Source of the DNA: Blautia sp.
GTDB lineage: Bacteria > Bacillota > Clostridia > Lachnospirales > Lachnospiraceae
Assembly (NCBI GenBank): GCA_017420455.1
Contig: JAFOJB010000056.1
Span: 1 to 17,020, forward strand
DNA: 17,020 nucleotides
Direction of reading: 5' to 3'
Shown here: positions 7,601-13,625 of the stretch, piece by piece
How the letters are laid out: each line of letters opens with the position of its first letter
Numbering within the stretch: the stretch's first letter is position 1
Position numbers and translations under genes: made by a program
The notes under the pieces: generated by a model
Told to the model about the DNA's origin: nothing
Databases searched by the model: none
Seen by the model: only the letters and a program-made list of their open reading frames with translations

Positions 7601-8068
7601 GACAAGAGTGAGCGAGGGAAAAAGATCCGGGAGCAGAGCGCCCAGATCAGCGGGCAGAAGGCCAGGATCAGGGAACAGAAGGAGCAGATCAAAGCGCAGA
7701 AGGACCAGAACAGGACGCTGGAAAAGGAGAAAAAACTCCTTATATCAGAGAAGGAAGCTCTGGCTGCAGAGAAGAAGCAGCTTCAGGAGGAGAAAAAACT
7801 TCTTCAGGAGGAGAAAAAACTTCTTCAGGAGGAGGAAAAACTTCTTCAGGGGGATATCGTACAGCAGACGGAGCAGATCCGGAAGCTGGAGGAGCAGAGA
7901 GACTCCCAGAAGGCCCAGATCGGTGCGCTGAAGGAAAAAACAGCCGGACAGGAGAAGCAGATCCATCTTCTGGAAAGCCAGAGGGACGATCTGAAGAAGA
8001 CCCTGAAAAACATACGGTCGAATTTCTTCTACCGTGTACTGCGGAAGATCCGGATCATCCGGGAATGA
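4607..8068 (+). CDS. Fused polysaccharide pyruvyl transferase / GT2 glycosyltransferase with C-terminal coiled coil
   Basis: This 1153-residue protein combines modules usually found separately. Residues 1-310 are unrecognised; SILLFSEDPDS (121-131) followed by LFWGDE (147-152) hints at a degenerate PP-loop-like Rossmann fold (weak inference). An Ala/Glu/Pro linker leads to a polysaccharide pyruvyl transferase domain (about 346-640; GSLGDHQ, PGGGAFGN near 407, HGM at 581-583), a family that adds ketal-linked pyruvate to surface sugars. A GT-A family 2 domain follows (about 674-900) with VSAARN, DDGS at 711-714 and the metal-binding DSDD at 762-765. A highly charged coiled coil fills about 980-1137, and the protein ends in a basic NFFYRVLRKIRIIRE-type tail. 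No signal peptide or membrane helix is seen, so it probably acts at the cytoplasmic membrane face. AAAGGA lies about 9 bases before the ATG. It is the first gene of a likely operon. The acceptor glycan is unknown. Confidence 0.87.
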   Translation: MENRLTLSHVKVKKNRLDYQYELQGDWKERFVPEEKCFAEYSFDLEGLPPSVLVLPFLGRVLPEALRCRAEVVVPCCDADFAQSVERLREGIAKMHPGFSEAGRLLPEKTVETETVPGEGSILLFSEDPDSYAALVRHKGEMPELSLFWGDEIPLRNHPDWDLFYRRTRKSAEEFGVDFHMIRTDTDRVLKKAEKGINPEGVSEAVMQEEEISGEAWDTFCHLFRRLLFAAPAAWYREKSRILLPSLHVRKETEEETYLSLLSEVRFFGTVPAGETGFSAGEDIRYLKDFSGRTHTVLPLDLESMERKAADPAAEKAAKPEDIPADASGGTDTGRKEESPVFPARCFLFGTPDHGSLGDHQIVESMKEFLASFAPQMQVQEISMGEYKEKKERLKKLIRKNDVLLLPGGGAFGNLWPRGDILRRDVFASWPDNPKLMFPQSVFFTEDEEGRTLLEKSREVYRGEEALLSFRDPVSFETAKKNFSCNMVLVPDIAAWSDRRYLGKHTGREGILFLARSDRESVLDRDTWEEMQEELLAKGCRVSEKDMVVHPHVSKASRRVRLDTMLQEIGSSEAVVTDYLHGMIFCAITQTPCVVLGNRYHDIRSSMSWFENLPYIRFLDDPQQCFRTLESVIHAEKPVYPLEEMRKRFAPLLEMTEKTFLKAGKAETGVKNRKPLVTVLIPVYNTGKFLAECLTSVTGQSYRELEIICVDDGSTDDSPQILRSFQEQDGRIRVITQKNCGVSAARNNGIDHASGKYLYCLDSDDYLETDALEKMVSRMEAEELDLLQIDKEPFGEKEHAQALEHYRYLYARIYEYPDLCTGPELMRLLMDRGEYQTSAWGYMTTLELLKKHNIRFIEGILHEDNTYTFLCYIHAERAGHLAETLYHRRVSEGSITMKPVTFENVRGYFLSFLELEHTIGRIEGLTEKEKEAAGTALQRMLHNARMQYGKLSEEERNRRTALSAEERMLFQALVLDSSLIEKAEKNEELQKRLEEAYSDKSERGKKIREQSAQISGQKARIREQKEQIKAQKDQNRTLEKEKKLLISEKEALAAEKKQLQEEKKLLQEEKKLLQEEEKLLQGDIVQQTEQIRKLEEQRDSQKAQIGALKEKTAGQEKQIHLLESQRDDLKKTLKNIRSNFFYRVLRKIRIIRE
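7781..7850 (+). repeat. In-frame 21-base tandem repeat within the coiled coil
   Basis: A 21-base unit beginning CTTCAGGAGGAGAAA is repeated a little over three times, nearly without change. Each unit encodes one heptad, LQEEKKL. Multiples of 21 keep both reading frame and heptad phase, so copy number could change without breaking the protein. Confidence 0.85.
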
Positions 8069-8078
8069 GGGGGCAGGA

Positions 8079-8702
8079 ATGGACGTATTTTTCCCTTTTG
8101 AGATGATCGGTACCGTTGCCTTTGCCATATCCGGTGCGATGGTGGGAATCGAAAAGAAAATGGATATTTTCGGGGTGGCCATATTGGGGCTGACGACGGC
8201 AGTAGGAGGCGGGATTCTGCGGGATCTGATTCTGGGGATCACGCCGCCTGCCGCCTTCCGGCAGCCGATGTTTGCCCTGACGGCGATCGTGGTCAGCATT
8301 CTGGTGTTTCTGCCCTATCTGCGGAAGGTTGCGGAACACAACCAGAGAAAATATGACCTGATGCTGCTGATCATGGATTCCATCGGGCTGGGGCTTTTCA
8401 CGGTAACCGGGATACAGATCGCGAAGACGCAGAGCATTGGGATGAATGATTTCCTGATCACCTTTGTAGGCGTCCTTACCGGCGTCGGAGGCGGAATCCT
8501 GCGGGATGTTTTTGCAGGAAATATGCCGCATGTATTCGTGAAGCATTTTTATGCCTGCGCTTCCATTCTTGGCGCGTGGACCTGCGTCCTTCTCTGGCGA
8601 TTCACCGGAGAGTTTCTGGCGATGCTGGCCGGGGCCGCAGTAACCTTTGTCCTTCGCATCCTGGCAGCGCATTACCGCTGGAGCCTTCCCCGGGCGAGAT
8701 AA
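8079..8702 (+). CDS. UPF0126 / TRIC-like seven-helix membrane protein
   Basis: A 207-residue membrane protein, the normal length for the UPF0126 family (Pfam Gly_transporter; also annotated as prokaryotic trimeric intracellular cation channel family). It is an internal duplication: GGGILRD appears at 43-49 and again at 137-143, each inside a hydrophobic hairpin, and about seven membrane segments are predicted by eye. The family has been proposed to carry glycine or pass cations; substrate here is unknown. The ATG at 8079 lies 10 bases after the stop of the preceding gene with AGGGGG 5 bases upstream, so the two are probably co-transcribed. The reading frame is open further back into the previous gene, but that extension lacks a ribosome binding site. 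No functional link to glycan synthesis is evident. Confidence 0.9.
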   Translation: MDVFFPFEMIGTVAFAISGAMVGIEKKMDIFGVAILGLTTAVGGGILRDLILGITPPAAFRQPMFALTAIVVSILVFLPYLRKVAEHNQRKYDLMLLIMDSIGLGLFTVTGIQIAKTQSIGMNDFLITFVGVLTGVGGGILRDVFAGNMPHVFVKHFYACASILGAWTCVLLWRFTGEFLAMLAGAAVTFVLRILAAHYRWSLPRAR

Positions 8703-8743
8703 GGAATTGTTACTATGCAGAAAAAACAGAGAGGAGCAGGAAG

Positions 8744-10240
8744 ATGAGAAAAGAAGGTGCACAGGAGCGATATTTAAAGCTGGTAGACGAGGTCATCGCA
8801 AGGGGACCGTTCAGCGCCGAATGGGATTCCCTGGCAAAGGCAAAGCTGCCGGAATGGTTTAACGAAAAACGACTGGGAATCTTCCTTCACTGGGGAGTTT
8901 ACAGCGTTCCGGCCTATGCCAATGAATGGTATCCCAGGGGAATGTATATACAGGGAACGGATGAATTTGAGCATCATGTCAGGACCTACGGGAGCCATGA
9001 ACGTTTTGGCTATAAGGATTTCATCCCCATGTTCCGGGCAGAGCGGTTTGATGCATCCGAATGGATCCGGCTGTTCCGGGCGGCAGGGGCAGGATATCTT
9101 TTCCCGGTGGGAGAGCATCACGACGGATTCCAGATGTATGAAAGCGAGCTCAGTGACTGGAACGCCGCCGACAAAGGACCCTGCCGGGATGTCCTGGGCG
9201 AGCTGAGAAGCGCTGCAGAGGAGGCAGGGATGTATTTCTGCACCTCCTCCCACAGGGCAGAGCACTGGTTCTTCATGAGCCACGGAAAGGAATTTGAGAG
9301 CGATATAAAGGAACCTCTGCGGCAGGGGGATTTCTACTGGCCGGCCATGCCGGAGCGGGAGCCGGAAAACTGGCACAGCACTCCAGCGCCGACGGAGGAA
9401 TACCTGCTGGACTGGCTTTCCCGGACTGCGGAGATCATCGTAAAGTATCGTCCCCGGCTTCTTTATTTTGACTGGTGGATCCAGCACGAGGCCTTTGCTC
9501 CGTATCTGAAAAAGCTGGCGGCGTTCTATTACAATATGGGAAAATCCTGGGGACAGGATGTGATGATCTGCTATAAATATGACGCCATGGCTTTTGGAAG
9601 CGGGATCGTAGAGATGGAAAGAGGCGGCTTCGAGATGCCGAAGCCCTACAGATGGCAGACGGATACGGCGGTGGCACGGAATTCCTGGTGCTACACAGAC
9701 AGCCTGGATTACAAAACCAGCCGGGATCTGATCATCACCCTGATCGATACCGTGAGCAAGAACGGAAATCTCCTGTTGAACATCGGACCGAAGGCAGACG
9801 GAACGATCCCGGAGAAGGACTGCCTGATCCTGCAGGATTTTGGAAAATGGATGTCGGTAAACAGCGAAGCGATCGACGGAACAAGGCCATGGAAGGTCTC
9901 GCTGGAGGGAACGGGAAATATCCGGCAGGGCGCTTTCCAGGAGAACGCGGAAGTGAACTATACCAGCGGGGATTTCCGCTTTACCGCAAGGGATGGAGTT
10001 GTCTACGCCATCTGCCTGGCCTGCCCGGAGGATGGGAGCTTCTGTATCAGGAGTTTTGCGTCCAAGACAGATCTGAATGACGTGGGGAAGGCGGCGGCGC
10101 CGTTCCGTGGTCTCCTGCGCCGGGTTTCCGTTCTGGGATACGACGGGAACGTGGAGTGGAAGACAGATCCTGAAGGGCTTCTGGTCCGGGCGCCGGGCCT
10201 TTACAGCGAATTTCCGGTTGTGGTGAAGCTGGAGGTATAG
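8744..10240 (+). CDS. Alpha-L-fucosidase, glycoside hydrolase family 29
   Basis: A 498-residue enzyme with GH29 landmarks in order: GIFLHWGVYS with HWG at 49-51, HHDGF at 125-129, LYFDWW with the expected catalytic nucleophile Asp243, and NGNLLLNIGPKADG near 345, followed by a C-terminal beta domain. It should release alpha-linked L-fucose by a retaining mechanism. There is no signal peptide or anchor, so it acts in the cytoplasm on imported fucosylated oligosaccharides or on cell-made glycan precursors. Length fits a minimal catalytic-plus-beta-domain member. GAGGAG lies 7 bases before the chosen ATG; the frame is open further upstream into the preceding gene without a ribosome binding site. 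It follows the UPF0126 gene by 41 bases with no terminator or promoter seen between, so it is likely the third gene of the operon. No fucose transporter or catabolic gene is adjacent. Confidence 0.93.
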   Translation: MRKEGAQERYLKLVDEVIARGPFSAEWDSLAKAKLPEWFNEKRLGIFLHWGVYSVPAYANEWYPRGMYIQGTDEFEHHVRTYGSHERFGYKDFIPMFRAERFDASEWIRLFRAAGAGYLFPVGEHHDGFQMYESELSDWNAADKGPCRDVLGELRSAAEEAGMYFCTSSHRAEHWFFMSHGKEFESDIKEPLRQGDFYWPAMPEREPENWHSTPAPTEEYLLDWLSRTAEIIVKYRPRLLYFDWWIQHEAFAPYLKKLAAFYYNMGKSWGQDVMICYKYDAMAFGSGIVEMERGGFEMPKPYRWQTDTAVARNSWCYTDSLDYKTSRDLIITLIDTVSKNGNLLLNIGPKADGTIPEKDCLILQDFGKWMSVNSEAIDGTRPWKVSLEGTGNIRQGAFQENAEVNYTSGDFRFTARDGVVYAICLACPEDGSFCIRSFASKTDLNDVGKAAAPFRGLLRRVSVLGYDGNVEWKTDPEGLLVRAPGLYSEFPVVVKLEV

Positions 10241-10250
10241 AAATTCACGT

Positions 10251-10319
10251 CTTACTGTTCAGACCCTCGCCGGATTGAGAATGATGTGTTCTGGCGCCTG
10301 CCGGCTCTCCTGACTGCAG
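10251..10319 (-). repeat. Dispersed intergenic repeat, copy B (inverted relative to copy A)
   Basis: The reverse complement starts CTGCAGTCAGGA and ends CTGAACAGTAAG, matching copy A at 82-154 block by block with small gaps. It begins about 10 bases after the fucosidase stop codon. Such placement directly after genes suits a transcribed hairpin-rich repeat that may also end the transcript, but no T-run follows. Confidence 0.6.
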
Positions 10320-10437
10320 AATAATCTTTGTTTGTGCCTGAAGTTCACGGGAAATGGTTCGCTGCAGTCCCCGGACGGTGAGACTGCGAACTGCAGCAAA
10401 GGGTTCACGGAAAATAAAGAACGTCTCGTATGTCATA
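10320..10437. repeat. Degenerate repeat segment with GTTCACGG direct repeats
   Basis: GTTCACGG occurs at 10343-10350 and 10403-10410, both followed by an A-rich stretch. Between them GCTGCAGT (10361-10368) can pair with ACTGCAGC (10390-10397). The segment continues copy B and carries the same GTTCAC-type ends seen elsewhere in the window. With copy B it fills most of the 328-base gap before the lipoprotein gene. No gene is supported here. Confidence 0.45.
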
Positions 10438-10466
10438 TTGCTTTTACGAAAAGAATCTGTTATAAT
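10438..10466 (+). promoter_or_regulatory. Promoter of the 11-mer repeat lipoprotein gene
   Basis: TTGCTT (10438-10443) and a perfect TATAAT (10461-10466) are 17 bases apart. The predicted start near 10473 gives a leader of about 95 bases before the ATG at 10569. The gene therefore has its own transcript, apart from the fucosidase operon. Confidence 0.75.
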
Positions 10467-10568
10467 TTATAGACATAAATGGCCGGTTGTCCGAAGAAAC
10501 CTGGAAATAAGACGCCGTCCAAAGGGAATTTATCATTTCACTCATCACATCAAGGAGGAATCACTAAG

Positions 10569-11495
10569 ATGAAAAAGAAAAGTTTAGTTCTTTTCCTTTC
10601 CATGATCACTGCAGTCTGCATGTTGGCAGGATGCGGATCTACCGGCAAGAAAGATACCGGAAAGTCAGCCGCAGCGGAAAAGACTGAAGAAAAAGTTGAG
10701 GAAAAGGCGGAAGAAGCTAAGGATGCCGCTGCAGAAAAGGCAGAAGAAGTAAAAGAAGACGCAGCCGCCGCAGCTGAGGAAGTAAAAGAAGACGCCGCCG
10801 CAGCAGCTGAGGAAGTAAAAGAAGATGCCGCCGCCGCAGCTGAGGAAGTAAAAGAAGACGCCGCCGAGGCAGTTGAGGAAGTAAAAGAGGATGCGGCAGA
10901 AGCAGCGGAAGAAGTAAAAGAGGACGCAGCGGCCGCAGCTGAAGAAGCGAAGGACGAGGCTGCAGAGGCAGTTGAAGAAGTAAAGGAAGACGCAGCAGAC
11001 GCAGCGGAAGAAGTCAAAGAAGAGGCAGAAGCTGCAGTTGAGGAAGCTGCCGGAGAAATCAAGGCTGCCGGCGACGCAGCGGAAGAAGCAGCCGGAGAGG
11101 CAGCAGAAGCAGCAGAGGAAGCTGTAGAAGAGACTGCAGAAGCAGTTGAAGAAGCAGCAGAGGAAACTGCAGAAGCAGCGGAAGAAGCGGCAGAAGAGAC
11201 CGCAGAGGCAGTTGAGGAAGCTGTTGCAGAAGCAGATGCCTACTCCGTGATCAGCCATGGAAAAGGCGCTGTTCTGGCATTTACTGCCGATGGCAAGTTC
11301 ACCTATACGGTAGAAAAGAAAGATGTCCATGAGGAAGGCACCTGGAGCCTTAAGGATGGCAAGCTTGTCGTAGTCAATTCCGCAGGAAGAGAATTTGAGC
11401 TTGAAAAAGAAAAGGGAACGATCAACTATGTTTCCGGAATTAAGACGAATGCACAGTTCGACATCGTACTGGCAGATCTTCCCGCAGCAAAATAA
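10569..11495 (+). CDS. Lipoprotein with long 11-residue Glu/Ala/Lys repeats and a C-terminal beta-rich domain
   Basis: A 308-residue exported lipoprotein. The N-terminus has a KKK start, a hydrophobic core and a lipobox LAGC with acylated Cys22, so it should be anchored on the outer face of the membrane. Residues about 48-222 are 11-residue units of the form EEVKEDAAAAA, nine of them regular (59-157) and the rest drifting to EEAAEETAEAV, with one 3-residue interruption (DAA). This should form a long, charged helix or right-handed coiled coil, similar in pattern to LEA-group-3 and apolipoprotein 11-mers. Residues 223-308 look like a small beta domain (GTWSLKDGKLVVV). I infer a stalk that holds a small domain away from the membrane or spans the wall; function and ligand are unknown. 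AAGGAGG lies 10 bases before the ATG; longer in-frame starts lack the lipoprotein signal at the N-terminus. It has its own promoter and terminator. Confidence 0.88.
   Translation: MKKKSLVLFLSMITAVCMLAGCGSTGKKDTGKSAAAEKTEEKVEEKAEEAKDAAAEKAEEVKEDAAAAAEEVKEDAAAAAEEVKEDAAAAAEEVKEDAAEAVEEVKEDAAEAAEEVKEDAAAAAEEAKDEAAEAVEEVKEDAADAAEEVKEEAEAAVEEAAGEIKAAGDAAEEAAGEAAEAAEEAVEETAEAVEEAAEETAEAAEEAAEETAEAVEEAVAEADAYSVISHGKGAVLAFTADGKFTYTVEKKDVHEEGTWSLKDGKLVVVNSAGREFELEKEKGTINYVSGIKTNAQFDIVLADLPAAK
10710..11213 (+). repeat. 33-base coding repeat array
   Basis: Fifteen 33-base units encode 11-residue repeats, broken by a 9-base insert at 11073-11081. Units at 10743, 10776, 10809 and 10842 are close to identical, while those after 11040 diverge. 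This gradient suggests that recent duplications occurred at the 5' side of the array. Confidence 0.85.
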
Positions 11496-11527
11496 GCAGT
11501 TATAAAGAAAGTAATGTAAAGTAAACA

Positions 11528-11580
11528 GGGCTGTGAAGAACAGGAATTCGTTCCTGCTTTTCACAGCCCTTTTCTTTTCT
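11528..11580 (+). terminator. Rho-independent terminator with UUCG loop
   Basis: GGGCTGTGAA (11528-11537) pairs with TTCACAGCCC (11560-11569). An upper stem CAGGAA/TTCCTG closes a TTCG tetraloop, followed by TTTTCTTTTCT. It ends the lipoprotein transcript 32 bases after its stop codon. Confidence 0.93.
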
Positions 11581-11635
11581 GTTCTGTTGGGAAAACAGGG
11601 GAAAGCCTGCAGTTACGGTCATGCCGTCCAGACAG

Positions 11636-11675
11636 AAAAAGATCAGGCGCAAGCCTGTGAAAGCTGCGCCTGATC
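11636..11675 (-). terminator. Rho-independent terminator of the opp operon
   Basis: On the minus strand GATCAGGCGCA and TGCGCCTGATC (11 paired bases, 11641-11651 and 11665-11675) enclose a 13-base loop, followed by TTTTT (complement of 11636-11640). It lies about 136 bases past the oppA stop codon and faces the lipoprotein terminator. Confidence 0.85.
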
Positions 11676-11762
11676 CGGGATTTCAGGATATTCTGAAGAT
11701 CATTTCCGGAGGATTATCTCTTAAGCGATACTGCCTTAAGCGTAATTCCTCCAGACGATATT

Positions 11763-11818
11763 TTCAGCATCATTCCTTCAGTATCATTTCTTCAGTATCA
11801 TTTCTTCAGCATTATTCC
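11763..11818. repeat. Four-copy 14-base tandem array at the 3' end of oppA
   Basis: Units TTCAGCATCATTCC, TTCAGTATCATTTC (twice) and TTCAGCATTATTCC run head to tail with no spacer. The last unit covers the oppA stop codon and final codon; the others lie in the 3' untranslated region. Unit length and absence of spacers exclude a CRISPR array. It is probably a slippage-generated minisatellite; a role in mRNA stability is only a guess. Confidence 0.9.
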
Positions 11819-13500
11819 TGAGTTGCATAGTGGAACATGAAGTATCCAAGCGGTGTCCAGCCTACGTTCTTAACAGCGGCGTCATTTACGCAGTAAGTCT
11901 GGGTGTAGAAGTATACAGGAGCGACCGGATATCCGCCCTCGCCGAACATAAGCTTTTCAGCGGAGGAAAGAAGCTCGTCACGCTCTGCGCTTCCCGGAAG
12001 GGTCTTGGCCTTGGCTACCAGCTCGGTATACTCGTCGCTTACCCAGTTGCCGTAGTTGTAGCTGTTGCCGTTGGTGAAGAGCTCGATGTAGGTCTGCGCG
12101 TCATCATAGTCTGCGATCCATCCAAGACGGGCCATGCCGAATTTGCCTTCGCCAAGGTTGTTGGTGTAGGTCTGCCATTCGGAGTTGTTCAGGGCGATAT
12201 CCAGGCCAAGAACGCTGGCAACGTCGGACTGTACAGCTTCGCCGATGGCCTTGTGGGCTTCGTTGGTGTTGTACTCATAGTCGATGGTTGCGGAGGTGTC
12301 ATAGCCATCTGCTACTGCCTCTTCCAGAAGCTGCTGAGCCAGCTCGCAGCGGCCGGAATAGGTCTCGAGGTCTGCATCGGGATACATCTCGGAAAGTGCG
12401 AGAGTTGTGAAGTCGCCGTAAACCTCTGTCCAGCTCTGTCCGTCATAGGTGGTGATACCATCTGCGGTGATGCCGGTAGCCGGAACCTGTCCTGCCTGGG
12501 TTACGTTTTCTACGATATTGTCACGGTCGATTGCCAGAGAGATGGCTGCACGTACTCTCCAGTCCGGAATCTGGTCTGCGGACAGATACAGATAATAGGT
12601 ACCAACCTGCGGAGCGGAATGGCAGATGCCCTGTTCCTTCAGAGCGGTGATCTGGTCTACCGGAACAGCGTCGAAGAAGTCATACTCGCCTGCCTGGAAG
12701 GCTGCAAGCTGAGAGGTCTCGGAATTGTTCAGATACCACACGATCTTGTCCGGGCCGGGCTGCTCGTAGAAGCTTTCGTTCCTGGTCATCTCAAGATAGC
12801 TGTCATGTACCCAGTCGGAAAGGACATATGCTCCGTTGGAAACAAGCTTTCCGGGATCGGTCCACTCCTGGCCATATTCCTCGATGACGTCCTGACGGAG
12901 CGGCATAAGAGCGGCGAAAGCGCAGAGGCCGATGAAATACGGGCACTCAGCTTCCAGAGTGATCTCCAGGGTCTTGTCGTCCACAGCGGTGATACCCAGG
13001 GTATCCGGCTCTGCTTCGCCGGCCTGGATGGCAGCTGCGTTGGTCACGATTCCATCCAGGATATAGCCGTAGTCTGCAGCGTTGGCAGGATCTACGATTC
13101 TCTTCCAGGAATACTCGAAATCCTTGGCGGTGACAGGCTGTCCATCGCTCCAGGTGATCCCATCGCGAAGATGGAAGGTGTAGGTAAGGCCGTCCTCAGA
13201 TACATCGTAGGATTCTGCCTGGCCGAAGTCGGTCTCCAGAAGCTTCACGGTATCGTTCTCGTCGTCGCCTACGGCTGCTTTATTGTCGGTCAGCTTGTAT
13301 TTCATCAGACCTTCGAACAGATGCATTGCGTAGGTAGCGCCGTCAACAGATGACTCCAGGTTGGGATCCAGAGTTTCCGGCTCGGAAGCGATGCAGCCTC
13401 TTACGACGAACTCGCCTGCTTCTTCAGCAAAGGCGGGAACACCAAGAGAGGATACTGCCAGACCTAAAGCCAGAGTGACAGACAGTACTTGTTTTTTCAT
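11812..13500 (-). CDS. oppA: Peptide ABC transporter substrate-binding protein (OppA/DppA family 5)
   Basis: A 562-residue extracytoplasmic binding protein of the SBP_bac_5 family, usual length about 500-600. Motifs include EPETLDPN near 40-47, TYTFHLRDGITWSDGQPVTAKDFEYSWKR-type block near 105-133, and SLAIDRDNI, which marks the family. It would capture oligopeptides and deliver them to the OppBCDF complex. Residues 1-25 form an ordinary signal peptide with probable cleavage AFA/EE; no lipobox Cys is present, which is unusual for a Gram-positive binding protein (first Cys is 36, in VVRGC). AAAGGAGG lies 8 bases before the ATG. It is the last gene of the minus-strand operon, 125 bases after oppF, and probably also has its own promoter at 13530-13559. 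Opp versus Dpp specificity cannot be told from sequence. Confidence 0.92.
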   Translation of the reverse strand: MKKQVLSVTLALGLAVSSLGVPAFAEEAGEFVVRGCIASEPETLDPNLESSVDGATYAMHLFEGLMKYKLTDNKAAVGDDENDTVKLLETDFGQAESYDVSEDGLTYTFHLRDGITWSDGQPVTAKDFEYSWKRIVDPANAADYGYILDGIVTNAAAIQAGEAEPDTLGITAVDDKTLEITLEAECPYFIGLCAFAALMPLRQDVIEEYGQEWTDPGKLVSNGAYVLSDWVHDSYLEMTRNESFYEQPGPDKIVWYLNNSETSQLAAFQAGEYDFFDAVPVDQITALKEQGICHSAPQVGTYYLYLSADQIPDWRVRAAISLAIDRDNIVENVTQAGQVPATGITADGITTYDGQSWTEVYGDFTTLALSEMYPDADLETYSGRCELAQQLLEEAVADGYDTSATIDYEYNTNEAHKAIGEAVQSDVASVLGLDIALNNSEWQTYTNNLGEGKFGMARLGWIADYDDAQTYIELFTNGNSYNYGNWVSDEYTELVAKAKTLPGSAERDELLSSAEKLMFGEGGYPVAPVYFYTQTYCVNDAAVKNVGWTPLGYFMFHYATQE

Positions 13501-13529
13501 AGATACTTCCTCCTTTAAAAAGATGTTCT

Positions 13530-13559
13530 ATATAAAAGGCGGAATGCCTCTTATATCAA
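13530..13559 (-). promoter_or_regulatory. Possible internal promoter for oppA
   Basis: On the minus strand TTGATA (13554-13559) and TTATAT (13530-13535) are 18 bases apart in the oppF-oppA gap. A separate promoter would allow extra production of the binding protein, which is often needed in excess over the membrane complex. Confidence 0.45.
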
Positions 13560-13570
13560 AAGATCGGGAC

Positions 13571-13598
13571 CGTATGCCGCGTCCTGTAAGCGCATACG
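13571..13598 (-). other. Hairpin between oppF and oppA
   Basis: CGTATGC and GCATACG (7 paired bases, 13571-13577 and 13592-13598) enclose a 14-base loop with inner GC pairing. On the minus strand a short TTTT follows about 10 bases later. It could be a leaky terminator or a processing site that sets oppA apart from the upstream genes. The poor T-run makes a full terminator unlikely. Confidence 0.4.
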
Positions 13599-13625
13599 CT
13601 CCGGAGCGGCTCCTGACGGCAGCCT

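Noticed and set aside
10710..11213. Possible CRISPR array
   Set aside because: Units are contiguous 33-base coding repeats without spacers and are translated in frame.
10665..11564. Minus-strand open frames rich in Cys/Phe or Ser/Ala across the lipoprotein gene
   Set aside because: They are mechanical reverse translations of the 33-base repeats; the plus frame has a lipobox, ribosome binding site, promoter and terminator.
11763..11818. Possible CRISPR or attachment site
   Set aside because: Four 14-base units abut without spacers, and no integrase or cas gene is near.
11621..11821. Small plus-strand open frame between the two terminators
   Set aside because: It runs through the opp terminator hairpin and the 14-base array, with no ribosome binding site.
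11830..13353. Plus-strand open frame of 507 codons opposite oppA
   Set aside because: Antisense to a clear SBP_bac_5 protein with a strong ribosome binding site; no motif in the plus frame.
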